Below, piece by piece: positions 6,844 through 14,562 of a stretch of DNA of 16,267 nucleotides. Origin of the DNA: Bacteroidales bacterium UBA5342. Lineage in GTDB: Bacteria; Bacteroidota; Bacteroidia; Bacteroidales; UBA5342. The position numbers and the translations under genes are program-made. The first letter of the stretch is position 1. Each line of letters begins with the position of its first letter. A model generated the notes under the pieces. That model made no database searches, was not told the DNA's origin, and worked only from the letters and a program-made list of their open reading frames with translations. The stretch spans positions 1 to 16,267 of the forward strand of contig DHQI01000017.1 in NCBI GenBank assembly GCA_002408065.1, given 5' to 3'.

Positions 6844-7383
6844 CTATTCTTCCAAAAGTTCATCAATCACCGTTTTCATCTTCTCGAATTCTTCTTTCTT
6901 GAAAAGACGTGTCATAAAAACGATTTTACCCTCACGGTTAATTATTACATTGCGTGTAATACCCGCATTCTCTTGAGCAAAGGTATAGAAAATTTTGCCA
7001 TCTAGGTCTAAAGCAAGAGGATAAGTCACTTTAGTTTTCTTTTGAAAATCGATGACGGTTTCTTTGTCTTCTTTCAGATCGATGCCGTAAAGGGCAAAAC
7101 CGGCATTACCGCTATGTTTTTGCCATATATCATTTTCGATATGGGGCATCTCTTTTCGGCACACACTGCACCAGCTAGCGGTGAATTGTAGCATCACTAC
7201 TTTGCCACGAAGCTCCTGCATCGTAGTTTTAGTGCCGTTCGGCAATTCCAAAGTAAAATCCGGCACCGTTTGTCCCAACTCTACACGGTAAGCATAGCTT
7301 TCGGGGATTTTCTCTTGGTAATTTTGGGCTGATAATAAGGTGCTAAAAACTAAAAGAAGTATGCTTAAAAGTTGAGTTTTCAT
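6844..7383 (-). CDS. TlpA-like secreted thioredoxin-fold protein
   Basis: The 179-residue protein begins with a clear signal peptide (MKTQLLSILLLVFSTLLSAQ, cleavage probably near residue 20), so it works in the periplasm or on the outer side of the membrane. The mature part is an AhpC/TSA-TlpA domain: VPDFTLELPNGTKTTMQELRG, then KVVMLQFTASWCSVC with the redox pair Cys72 and Cys75, and a late NREGKIV segment. Such proteins reduce or oxidise disulfides of exported proteins; ResA-like roles in cytochrome c maturation are possible but not shown. It is followed 5 bases later by rfaE1, an odd pairing of envelope redox and heptose synthesis. A possible promoter is at 7409-7437. Confidence 0.82.
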   Translation of the reverse strand: MKTQLLSILLLVFSTLLSAQNYQEKIPESYAYRVELGQTVPDFTLELPNGTKTTMQELRGKVVMLQFTASWCSVCRKEMPHIENDIWQKHSGNAGFALYGIDLKEDKETVIDFQKKTKVTYPLALDLDGKIFYTFAQENAGITRNVIINREGKIVFMTRLFKKEEFEKMKTVIDELLEE

Positions 7384-7408
7384 TTAAATAGATATTAGAG
7401 TTGTTCCG

Positions 7409-7437
7409 CTAAGATACGCAAAGATTTCTTTACGAAA
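7409..7437 (-). promoter_or_regulatory. Possible promoter of the thioredoxin-rfaE1 unit
   Basis: On the minus strand TTTC (7434-7437) precedes TATCTTAG (7409-7416) by 17 bases. Each element differs by one base from the Bacteroidota consensus TTTG and TAnnTTTG. It is 26 bases upstream of the start codon and downstream of the glyS terminator, where a promoter is expected. Confidence 0.35.
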
Positions 7438-7496
7438 CTTTATGTCTTCTTAGCGCTGCTCTGCGTTATAGCTTCGTTTAATAAAAGCACAAAGGC

Positions 7497-7538
7497 AAAA
7501 AATGCGCAAATCGTCGAGGCTCGACAATTCACGCATTT
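7497..7538 (-). terminator. Terminator downstream of glyS
   Basis: AAATGCG (7500-7506) pairs with CGCATTT (7532-7538). Inside this, after an asymmetric internal loop, GTCGAG (7513-7518) pairs with CTCGAC (7520-7525). On the minus strand the outer stem ends in a run of six T (7497-7502). A smaller hairpin, ATGCCT-loop-AGGCAT, overlaps the glyS stop codon at about 7547-7564. Together they probably end the pyrG-yidC-glyS transcript. Confidence 0.6.
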
Positions 7539-7563
7539 AATCATTTATGCCTTCAGTCAGGCA

Positions 7564-9108
7564 TTATATTTTCTTAAACAACTCGCGTAAGCTGGTGCCT
7601 TTATTTAATATCGTGTAAAGATCATCGATAGCTACGCGTTCTTGCGCCATAGTGTCGCGGTGACGTATCGTTACGGTGTTGTCCTCCAACGTTTGGTGGT
7701 CTACCGTCACACAGAAAGGTGTACCAATAGCATCTTGGCGGCGGTAACGCTTGCCAATGCTGTCTTTTTCATCGTACTGACAGTTGAAGTCAAATTTAAG
7801 CTCGTCGATAATAGCACGGGCTTTGTCCGGCAGACCGTCTTTTTTCACTAAAGGCATCACGGCCATTTTAACCGGTGCAATGGCGGCGGGTAATTTCAAG
7901 ACTACGCGGATATCTTTTTTACCGTTTTTCTCTAATTCTTCCTCACAGTAAGCACCAGCCATCATGGTCAAGAACATACGGTCTACACCAATTGATGTCT
8001 CAATAACATAAGGTGTATAATTTTTACCCAGTTCAGGATCGAAATACTGAATTTTCTTTCCACAGTATTTTTCGTGCTGCGAAAGATCAAAATCTGTACG
8101 GGAGTGGATACCTTCTACTTCTTTAAAACCAAATGGCATTTTGAATTCGATATCAGTGGCAGCATTAGCGTAGTGAGCCAGCTTGTCGTGGTCATGGAAG
8201 CGGTAGTTTTCTTCTGGGAAACCAAGTGCCTTGTGCCACTTCATACGGGTCTCTTTCCACTTGTCGAACCACTCCATTTCAGAACCAGGACGAACGAAGA
8301 ATTGCATCTCCATTTGCTCAAACTCACGCATCCGGAAGATAAACTGACGGGCTACAATCTCGTTACGGAATGCTTTACCAATCTGTGCAATACCGAAAGG
8401 GATTTTCATACGGCCGGTTTTCTGTACGTTCAGGTAGTTGACGAAAATACCCTGTGCTGTTTCAGGACGCAAATAAATTTTTTGAGCACCATCAGCAGTG
8501 GAACCAACTTCGGTAGAAAACATTAGATTAAACTGACGTACATCGGTCCAGTTGCATGTTCCTGAAATAGGGCAAACTACTTTGTTGTCTTCGATGATAG
8601 CTTTTAGTCCCGCAAGATCGTTTTCATCCAGAGCTTTCACAAATTTGCCATGGATATCGTCAATTTTTCCTTGATTAGAAAGTACACGTGGATTGGTGGC
8701 TTTGAATTGCTCCTCATCGAAGCTGTCGCCAAAGCGTTTTTTTGCTTTAGTTACTTCTTTAGCAATCTTACCTTCATATTTTTGGATCAAATCCTCAATC
8801 AAAACATCAGCACGGTAACGTTTCTTAGAGTCTTTATTATCTATTAACGGATCATTGAATGCGTCAACATGACCAGAAGCTTTCCATACGGTAGGGTGCA
8901 TAAAGATAGCGGAATCGATACCCACTACATTTTCGTGAAGCAATACCATGCTCTCCCACCAATAACGCTTGATGTTGTTTTTCAATTCCACGCCCAATTG
9001 ACCGTAGTCGTATACGGCGCCCAATCCGTCGTAAATATCACTTGATGGAAATACGTATCCGTATTCTTTACAATGTCCTATGAGTTTCTTAAAAATATCG
9101 TCTGCCAT
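7564..9108 (-). CDS. glyS: Glycyl-tRNA synthetase, single-chain eukaryote-like type
   Basis: This enzyme charges tRNA-Gly with glycine. The 514-residue chain is the homodimeric class II form related to eukaryotic and archaeal GlyRS, not the two-gene alpha/beta form of E. coli. Visible signatures are FPSSDIYDGLGAVYDYG near the start, IYLRPETAQGIFVNY, motif 2 FRNEIVARQFIFRMREFEQMEMQFF, motif 3 IGVDRMF, and a C-terminal anticodon-binding domain with PVKMAVMPLV. I start it at 9108 (MADDIFKKL), where GlyRS homologues usually begin. An in-frame ATG at 9141 would add 11 residues (MNLEFKILNQI) that look like translated intergenic repeat. It lies 75 bases downstream of yidC, in a gap that can form a long hairpin. 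Confidence 0.93.
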   Translation of the reverse strand: MADDIFKKLIGHCKEYGYVFPSSDIYDGLGAVYDYGQLGVELKNNIKRYWWESMVLLHENVVGIDSAIFMHPTVWKASGHVDAFNDPLIDNKDSKKRYRADVLIEDLIQKYEGKIAKEVTKAKKRFGDSFDEEQFKATNPRVLSNQGKIDDIHGKFVKALDENDLAGLKAIIEDNKVVCPISGTCNWTDVRQFNLMFSTEVGSTADGAQKIYLRPETAQGIFVNYLNVQKTGRMKIPFGIAQIGKAFRNEIVARQFIFRMREFEQMEMQFFVRPGSEMEWFDKWKETRMKWHKALGFPEENYRFHDHDKLAHYANAATDIEFKMPFGFKEVEGIHSRTDFDLSQHEKYCGKKIQYFDPELGKNYTPYVIETSIGVDRMFLTMMAGAYCEEELEKNGKKDIRVVLKLPAAIAPVKMAVMPLVKKDGLPDKARAIIDELKFDFNCQYDEKDSIGKRYRRQDAIGTPFCVTVDHQTLEDNTVTIRHRDTMAQERVAIDDLYTILNKGTSLRELFKKI

Positions 9109-9126
9109 GATTTGATTCAAGATTTT

Positions 9127-9175
9127 AAATTCAAGATTCAAAACTGGCTGAAACCGAATTTTGAATTTTGAATTT
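9127..9175. repeat. Imperfect inverted repeat built from TTGAATT units, yidC-glyS gap
   Basis: AAATTCAAGATTCAAAA (9127-9143) and TTTTGAATTTTGAATTT (9159-9175) are complementary at 16 of 17 positions, with a 15-base loop. The right arm is part of a run of three heptad copies TTTTGAA (about 9159-9180). Its AT-only stem makes it a poor terminator; it may stabilise or attenuate the mRNA between yidC and glyS. The left arm overlaps the extra codons of the longer glyS reading. Confidence 0.6.
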
Positions 9176-9183
9176 TGAATTAT

Positions 9184-11031
9184 TTATTTTTTCTTTTTTG
9201 CTTGCTGCTTGGCCATTTGTTGTTGCTGCTTCTGCATATCTTCCAAACGTTGTTGGAATTTAGATTTTTGCTTTGGCTTTTTCTTGTTAGCCTGAAGCTG
9301 TGCATGTAGAGCATCTTCATCGACCAAACGACGCATCAATACCGTTTGTAGAATAGTTATCAGGGTAGAAATGAAATAGTAATAACTCAACCCTGCCGAG
9401 TAGTTATTGAAGATAAACAAAAACATTATCGGCATCATATACATCATACCTTTCATGCCCGGCATCGTCGCTGTACTAGCAGTCATCTCTTGATTGATGC
9501 GTGTATAAATAAGGTTGGTTGCGGCCATTAACAAGGTAAATAAACTGATATGATTACCATAGAAACGGGATAACAATGGAATTTCTGCCTTCCAGCTTAT
9601 AATAGCATCGTAGCTGGCCAAATCCGTAGCCCACAGAAAACTTTCCTGACGTAGCTCTATAGAGCCCGGGAAGAAACGGAACATTGCCAAGAGAAATGGC
9701 ATTGACAGTAACATGGGCAAACAACCTCCCAGTGGATTAACACCGGCCTTGCGGTAGAGTGCCTGCGTCGCTTGCTGACGCTCCATAGCTTTGTCGGCCG
9801 GAATCTTTTCATTTATTTCATCAATTTCCGGTTTCAGTACACGCATCTTAGCTGTTGAAATGTATGAGCGGTATGTGAACGGGAATACAATAGCCTTAAT
9901 AAAGATTGTCAGCAACAGAATAATCAAACCATAGTTGCCGATAAAACGCTCCAATATATTGAACAGCCATACTACAAGGTATTGGTTAATCCAACGAATA
10001 GGGCCACGTCCCATATCTACTAATTGATCCATTCCCATGCCCGCATCTTTCAACACGCGGTACTTATTAGGCCCGTAATAGAACGCATAATTAATATCCT
10101 CTCCATTGATTGGGATAGCAATATCGGAGCTCATAAAGTGCGTATAACCCTCTACTTCACTTTTCTTCTGATCCACATAAGCTGAAGAGAAGGCCTTGTC
10201 AGCAATCAGCACTGTGGAAAAGAACTGATCTTTGTAAGCAATCCATTTTACTTTAGTAGAAAGCTGCTCCTCTTTATCCTGACCACCACGAAGAAAGTCC
10301 ACTGCATCTTCGTAATATTTATAATACAGTCCACTATAACGCTGTTCAAAATCGCGACCTTTCTCCACTTGACGAATGTCTTGTTTCCAGTTCAAATCCA
10401 GAACCGTTTGTGAGCGCGGAATCAATTGCTCGAGTTTTTTACCATCGATAGAAACACCTAATTGGTAGCTATCTTCTGGTAAATTATAAGCCACTTTCAT
10501 TTGCTTACCATCAGCCATGTTCAGAACAAAGTTCATGTTATTATCACCTTTTTTTTCAGCGCTATAATACAGGTCTTCAGTGGCTATCTGACGGTTAGTA
10601 TTTGAGAAAAAGTTGAAATTAAACCTGGCTTCATCGCCTTCAAAAAGGACTAGAGGTTGTTTGTCGGAAGTTAAATACTCCTTGAGTTCTACCGAATAAA
10701 CTTTAGCCCCTTTATTGCTTAAGATCACTTTAATTTTTTCGTTCTCAAGCGTATAAAACAGCTCTTCTCCTTGAACAAAAGGAGCAAACTCACCATACTT
10801 GCTACTATAATAATTACTGTCTGCCACTTCAGCTTGTCCGCTGGTGGTAGCAATAGGTGCTGTAGCTTGGTAAGCTCTTTCCTGAGCCATTTGTTCCTGC
10901 TGCAATGCGGCAATAGAGTCGCGTTGCGCCTGCATTTGAGCCATCTCTTCTGCACTTGGCTGGGTAAAGTAGTAAAAACCTACCATTATTAAGCCAATAA
11001 GAATAATGCCCGTGATTTGATTTCTATCCAT
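9184..11031 (-). CDS. yidC: Membrane protein insertase YidC
   Basis: YidC inserts and folds proteins in the cytoplasmic membrane, alone or with Sec. The 615-residue protein has the Gram-negative layout. An N-terminal membrane segment (about 5-23) with opening MDRNQITGIILIGLI comes first. A large periplasmic domain (about 60-340) follows. The conserved Oxa1-like core (about 350-570) contains five hydrophobic segments, the groove arginine Arg397 in STAKMRVLKPEI, and NPLGGCLPMLLSMPFLLAMF. The tail is rich in Lys and Gln (from about 583, KKKPKQKSKFQQRL to AKKKK) and probably contacts the ribosome. It is 80 bases downstream of pyrG, a neighbour pair common in Bacteroidota, and upstream of glyS. 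Confidence 0.96.
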   Translation of the reverse strand: MDRNQITGIILIGLIMVGFYYFTQPSAEEMAQMQAQRDSIAALQQEQMAQERAYQATAPIATTSGQAEVADSNYYSSKYGEFAPFVQGEELFYTLENEKIKVILSNKGAKVYSVELKEYLTSDKQPLVLFEGDEARFNFNFFSNTNRQIATEDLYYSAEKKGDNNMNFVLNMADGKQMKVAYNLPEDSYQLGVSIDGKKLEQLIPRSQTVLDLNWKQDIRQVEKGRDFEQRYSGLYYKYYEDAVDFLRGGQDKEEQLSTKVKWIAYKDQFFSTVLIADKAFSSAYVDQKKSEVEGYTHFMSSDIAIPINGEDINYAFYYGPNKYRVLKDAGMGMDQLVDMGRGPIRWINQYLVVWLFNILERFIGNYGLIILLLTIFIKAIVFPFTYRSYISTAKMRVLKPEIDEINEKIPADKAMERQQATQALYRKAGVNPLGGCLPMLLSMPFLLAMFRFFPGSIELRQESFLWATDLASYDAIISWKAEIPLLSRFYGNHISLFTLLMAATNLIYTRINQEMTASTATMPGMKGMMYMMPIMFLFIFNNYSAGLSYYYFISTLITILQTVLMRRLVDEDALHAQLQANKKKPKQKSKFQQRLEDMQKQQQQMAKQQAKKKK

Positions 11032-11111
11032 GATTTAAGTTCAAAGTTCGATACTCAAAGTTGGGAAATCGACGTTAATATGCGATAAACCTACTTTGGA
11101 ATTTACATTTT

Positions 11112-12725
11112 TTAAGATTTGGAATTTTCTATCGCTGCTTTCACAAAAGCTTTAAACAGCGGGTGGGGATCCACAACAGTGCTGCTATATTCTGGGTGAT
11201 ATTGTACCCCAACAAACCATGGATGCTCTGGTATTTCTACCACATCTATAAGACCTGTTTTAGGTGCAAAACCAACAGGAATCATACCATTATCGATATA
11301 CTGTTGTTTGTATTTATCATTAAACTCGTAGCGGTGACGGTGACGCTCTGAAATTTCCTTTTGACCGTAGATGTCAAACACCTTGCTGCCTTCTACCAGC
11401 TCACAATCGTAAGCTCCCAGACGCATAGTCCCTCCCATTTCAGAAATATTTTTCTGCTCTTCCATCATATCAATTACCGGATAGGCTGTGTTTGCTTTTT
11501 CGTTTTCCGCCGTATTAGCCCCTTCTAAGCCAATGACGTTACGGGCAAATTCTATCACCGCACATTGCATTCCCAAACAGATACCCAAGAATGGGATATT
11601 GTTTTCGCGCACATATTTCACGGCAGTTATCTTGCCTTCGATACCCCGGTCTCCAAAGCCCGGTGCTACAATAACGCCTTGCATATCTTTGAGTTGCTTT
11701 GCTACATTCTCTTCAATAATGCCTTCGGCATGAATTAGATGCAATTCTAGTTTACGATCGTTGTAAGCTGCTGCATGAATCAAAGATTCTATGATGGATT
11801 TGTAAGCATCCGCCAGCTCTACATATTTACCGACCAAACCAATATGAACCTCTTCTTCAGCACTTTTTAGGCGCTTAAGGAAATCGTTCCATTGGCCCAT
11901 TTCAGGTAATCCGTGCTTAAGGACTTTCATTTTTTTCAACACGACCTCTGCAAGACCTTCTTCTTGCATCTTCAGTGGTACTTCGTAGATGGTACTCACA
12001 TCAATAGACTGAATCACCGATTCACGATCTACATTACAAAAACGCCCGACCTTATTACGAATATCTTCGCCTAAATCATGCTCCGAACGCAGTACTAAAA
12101 TATCAGGTTGTACACCTTCTTCCTGTAATTTTTTCACTGAGTGCTGAGTCGGCTTGGTTTTGAGCTCACCGGACGATGCCAGATACGGCACATAGGTCAG
12201 GTGAATCACCAAGGCTTTACTGCCCAGTTCCCACTTCAACTGACGTACGGTTTCGATATAAGGCAAAGATTCGATATCGCCTACAGTACCACCTATCTCG
12301 GTAATAACAAAATCAAATTCACCCGTTTCACCCAAAAGCATAATATTACGCTTGATCTCATTGGTTACGTGAGGAATGATTTGCACCGTTTTTCCCAAGA
12401 AATCACCACGACGCTCTTGGTCTATCACATTTTGGTAAATACGTCCGGTAGTAATATTATTAGCCTGAGTAGTAGGAACGCCAAGAAAACGTTCGTAATG
12501 CCCCAAGTCAAGATCTGTCTCTGCGCCATCCACTGTCACATAACATTCGCCATGTTCGTAAGGGTTCAAAGTTCCTGGGTCAACATTAATATATGGGTCT
12601 AATTTTTGGATGGTGACACTGTAGCCACGAGCTTGTAATAATTTTGCTAAAGAGGCGGATATTATCCCTTTGCCTAATGAAGAGGCAACGCCGCCTGTGA
12701 CAAAAATGTATCTTGTTTTCTGCAC
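11112..12725 (-). CDS. pyrG: CTP synthase
   Basis: PyrG makes CTP from UTP, ATP and glutamine, the last step of pyrimidine nucleotide synthesis. The 537-residue length is standard. The N-terminal amidoligase domain shows the nucleotide-binding VTGGVASSLGKGI (about 9-21) and LDPYINVDPGTLNPYEHGE. The C-terminal class I glutamine amidotransferase domain carries the triad Cys383 (GICLGMQ), His510 and Glu512 (QYHPEY). It is the first gene of a likely pyrG-yidC-glyS operon and has a Bacteroidota -7 element 28 bases upstream. Activity should be intact, as all catalytic residues are present. It marks the border between core genes and the accessory island that starts at 12894. Confidence 0.97.
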   Translation of the reverse strand: MQKTRYIFVTGGVASSLGKGIISASLAKLLQARGYSVTIQKLDPYINVDPGTLNPYEHGECYVTVDGAETDLDLGHYERFLGVPTTQANNITTGRIYQNVIDQERRGDFLGKTVQIIPHVTNEIKRNIMLLGETGEFDFVITEIGGTVGDIESLPYIETVRQLKWELGSKALVIHLTYVPYLASSGELKTKPTQHSVKKLQEEGVQPDILVLRSEHDLGEDIRNKVGRFCNVDRESVIQSIDVSTIYEVPLKMQEEGLAEVVLKKMKVLKHGLPEMGQWNDFLKRLKSAEEEVHIGLVGKYVELADAYKSIIESLIHAAAYNDRKLELHLIHAEGIIEENVAKQLKDMQGVIVAPGFGDRGIEGKITAVKYVRENNIPFLGICLGMQCAVIEFARNVIGLEGANTAENEKANTAYPVIDMMEEQKNISEMGGTMRLGAYDCELVEGSKVFDIYGQKEISERHRHRYEFNDKYKQQYIDNGMIPVGFAPKTGLIDVVEIPEHPWFVGVQYHPEYSSTVVDPHPLFKAFVKAAIENSKS

Positions 12726-12752
12726 GGTGATTTTTTTTAATCATTAAGCGCA

Positions 12753-12760
12753 CAAAAGTA
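12753..12760 (-). promoter_or_regulatory. -7 promoter element of pyrG
   Basis: The minus strand reads TACTTTTG here, a full match to TAnnTTTG and identical to the -7 element at 265-272. It is 28 bases upstream of the pyrG start codon. No convincing TTTG or TTG is found at the expected distance, so the -33 element is weak or absent. Confidence 0.5.
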
Positions 12761-12893
12761 CAGAAAAGTGAGGTATTTTTGGGTGTGAAATAGAAAAAAA
12801 AGGAATGAGATGAAAAGACTTAAAGACAACCGACAATAAGACATTAGACTGAGATCGATAGATAGTATTGATTCTTGAGTAAGTATAATGTCC

Positions 12894-14201
12894 TTATGAG
12901 ATGAGGTTTCCTACGGCATATAGCGGGATCGTTTTGTAGCTACCTTTGTCTGAGAAGTTTTCCAGAGAGGTGCGGATGCCGTATGCTTTGTTTTTTTCTT
13001 TCAGAAACAACATCATACTTTGCATGGCTCCTTTAGTGCCCGATTTTACCTCCAGAGGAACAACATCTCCGTCGATTGATAGTAAGTAATCGACTTCGGC
13101 ATTGCTTCCTTTTTTTTCTCTTTGCCAATAAAAAAGCTCAGGATAGGTATAGGGCGAGCAATTTTTTAGGATTTCATTACCAACGAAAACTTCAGCAACA
13201 TTGCCTTTGTTGATGTAGGCAAAATCTGGCGGAGCAAGGCTTAGTGTGGTGTCAAGCTTTAGCATGCGTTGCATTAGTCCGGTATCGAAAAACAAAGGTT
13301 TTACTTTTGTGATATTGCTTTCAGCTCCCAGAGGAATACCATTACCATTGCTGTGTGTGATGTTGGTAAACAAGCCGGCTTTGTTTAGTAAGTCATAGGT
13401 GTTTTTGGCCTGTTTTACCGTTATGTCCCGGCCTGTTTCGGTATAAACCAGTTTTTTGCCTGACATTTTTAAAGCATTTTGACAGACCTCTTGCATGCGT
13501 ACTGCGGGGATGCGTTTGCGGTATTTTGCAAAATCGGTGATCATAGTGGTAATGATGTCGTCGTGTACCATAATAGCTTCCATAAGCTTACCGGTTTCCA
13601 GGTAGATGTCTATAGCCTCGGGCATTCCGCCTATTAAGATAAAACGGTAGAAATGTTCCAGCATTTTTTTATGATAAGCATCGTCTATGGCTTCGTATGT
13701 TGTGTTGTTTTTGATAATATTCCACAGGCGCTCTTCGCCCGCTGCTATGGCATATTCCTCAAAAGATACCGGAAACATAAACATAGACCTGATGCGCCCT
13801 ACGCCGAAAGAGGGAATCTCTTGCAGGGCAAACTCCAAAAGAGAACCGGCGGCTATAACGTGCAGTTCGCGTTTGTTTTCGTAAAAATAACGCAAGGACT
13901 GAATGGCGCGTGGGCAAGCTTGTATTTCATCAAAGAAAATGAGCGTTTCGCCTTCTACGATTGGCGTGTTGAATGTGATGCTAAGGCGTTCGCAAATGCG
14001 TTCGATGTCAAAGTTGCCATCGAAATACGCGACAACCTCCCCAAGCTGTTCGAAATTGATCTCAAGATAATGGTCGAATGTTTTGCCAAGTTCGCGAACA
14101 GCATAGGTTTTTCCAACCTGTCTGGCACCGCGCAAAAGCAATGGTTTCTTGCGCTTGTGATGCTTCCAGTCTAGAAGGTGTTTGTCGATGTTTCGTTTCA
14201 T
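12894..14201 (-). CDS. ATPase of the AAA_14 / DUF4143 family
   Basis: The protein combines an N-terminal AAA-type ATPase with a C-terminal DUF4143-like region. Counting from the start at 14201 (435 residues), Walker A is GARQVGKT at 25-32, Walker B is LIFFDEIQ at 87-94, and a sensor-1-like segment HVIAAGSLLEFAL follows. Near the end, AEVDYLL and VVPLEVKSG have the spacing of a PD-(D/E)xK-like nuclease fold, which has been proposed for DUF4143. The cellular role of this large family is unknown. Its members are often strain-variable and scattered like mobile or defence genes. I prefer 14201 because a good promoter (14228-14259) lies between it and the in-frame ATG at 14279, whose extra residues are just translated 33-bp repeat. 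It is divergent from the toxin-antitoxin pair. Confidence 0.85.
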   Translation of the reverse strand: MKRNIDKHLLDWKHHKRKKPLLLRGARQVGKTYAVRELGKTFDHYLEINFEQLGEVVAYFDGNFDIERICERLSITFNTPIVEGETLIFFDEIQACPRAIQSLRYFYENKRELHVIAAGSLLEFALQEIPSFGVGRIRSMFMFPVSFEEYAIAAGEERLWNIIKNNTTYEAIDDAYHKKMLEHFYRFILIGGMPEAIDIYLETGKLMEAIMVHDDIITTMITDFAKYRKRIPAVRMQEVCQNALKMSGKKLVYTETGRDITVKQAKNTYDLLNKAGLFTNITHSNGNGIPLGAESNITKVKPLFFDTGLMQRMLKLDTTLSLAPPDFAYINKGNVAEVFVGNEILKNCSPYTYPELFYWQREKKGSNAEVDYLLSIDGDVVPLEVKSGTKGAMQSMMLFLKEKNKAYGIRTSLENFSDKGSYKTIPLYAVGNLIS

Positions 14202-14227
14202 TTTGATAAACTGCCTATTATGAGCAA

Positions 14228-14259
14228 CAAATGTATGATATATTTTTCGAAAAGACAAT
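14228..14259 (-). promoter_or_regulatory. Promoter of the DUF4143 ATPase gene
   Basis: On the minus strand ATTG (14256-14259) precedes TACATTTG (14228-14235) by 20 bases. The -7 element is a full match to TAnnTTTG and is identical to that of the divergent toxin-antitoxin promoter. Transcription should start near 14221, giving a leader of about 20 bases before the ATG at 14201. The -33 element is inside the first 33-bp tandem repeat unit. Confidence 0.55.
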
Positions 14260-14375
14260 AAGTCGGGGCGGAAAATCAACTAAAAGGACAAAAAGTAGGG
14301 GTGGAAAATGACCATAAAGGACAAAAAAACGGAGCGGAAAACAGGGGCGAAGGATAAAAAGTCGGGGCGGAAAAG
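14250..14375. repeat. Four 33-bp tandem repeats upstream of the ATPase gene
   Basis: Four units resemble AAGGACAAAAAGTCGGGGCGG followed by AAAA and a variable stretch of about 8 bases. The GA(C/T) anchor recurs at 14254, 14287, 14320 and 14353, a period of exactly 33. Each conserved part is about 26 bases. Because 33 is a multiple of three, the minus strand reads as an 11-residue repeat of the form xxFRPxFLSFx, although a TAG stop interrupts it. The repeats occupy the divergent control region, and the first unit contains the -33 box of the ATPase promoter. They look like an intergenic repeat family or a regulatory array, not a CRISPR: the variable parts are far too short to be spacers. Confidence 0.8.
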
Positions 14376-14383
14376 GAGAGGGA

Positions 14384-14419
14384 GAGACTTTGAGACTGAG
14401 AGAAAGGGAGACTTTGAGA
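14384..14419 (+). repeat. Direct repeat GAGACTTTGAGA, two copies 24 bp apart
   Basis: GAGACTTTGAGA occurs at 14384-14395 and again at 14408-14419, within a purine-rich stretch (14371-14420) that follows the 33-bp repeats. No function can be read from it. Confidence 0.55.
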
Positions 14420-14435
14420 TGTTTTTTTCTAATCC

Positions 14436-14460
14436 GGAGTGCGACTCCGAGTCGCGCCCC
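14436..14460. repeat. REP-like palindrome around GCGACTCCGAGTCGC
   Basis: The arms GGAGTGCGACTC (14436-14447) and GAGTCGCGCCCC (14449-14460) are complementary at 10 of 12 positions with one base between them. The core GCGACTC-C-GAGTCGC is perfect. It is GC-rich against an AT-rich background and is not followed by a T-run on the plus strand; on the minus strand a short A/T stretch follows. It may be a REP-type element or a separator between the divergent promoters. Confidence 0.6.
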
Positions 14461-14470
14461 GGGTTCGAAA

Positions 14471-14487
14471 ATACCGCTGTGGATGAT
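14471..14487. repeat. 17-bp direct repeat, left copy
   Basis: ATACCGCTGTGGATGAT here is identical to 15247-15263 inside argB. It lies between the REP-like palindrome and the toxin-antitoxin promoter. A 17-bp exact match is unlikely by chance in a window of this size (expectation roughly 0.01 for random sequence). Confidence 0.7.
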
Positions 14488-14504
14488 CTTGTTATCTGTA
14501 ATCT

Positions 14505-14533
14505 TTTGTTTGATTTATAAATTCGTACATTTG
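14505..14533 (+). promoter_or_regulatory. Promoter of the toxin-antitoxin operon
   Basis: TTTG (14505-14508) is followed after 17 bases by TACATTTG (14526-14533), a full match to the Bacteroidota -7 consensus. Transcription should start near 14540, about 22 bases before the antitoxin ATG. Type II antitoxins usually repress their own promoter by binding next to it, but no clear operator palindrome is seen between 14534 and 14562. Confidence 0.6.
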
Positions 14534-14562
14534 TAGTCTTAGAATAAAAAAATGAAATAAAA

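Noticed and set aside
13653..14174. 173-codon open frame antisense to the ATPase
   Set aside because: It is a shadow of a confidently identified gene and shows no recognisable motif. Similar long antisense frames over glyS (8074-8526), pyrG (12141-12602) and rfaE1 (5889-6308) were rejected for the same reason.
14202..14279. N-terminal extension of the ATPase to the ATG at 14279
   Set aside because: It would require transcription from beyond the promoter at 14228-14259, and its residues are repeat translation. Family members begin close to MKRNIDKHLLDW.
14250..14375. CRISPR array
   Set aside because: Units are degenerate, and only about 8 variable bases separate conserved blocks of about 26. 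There are no spacers of usual length and no cas genes.
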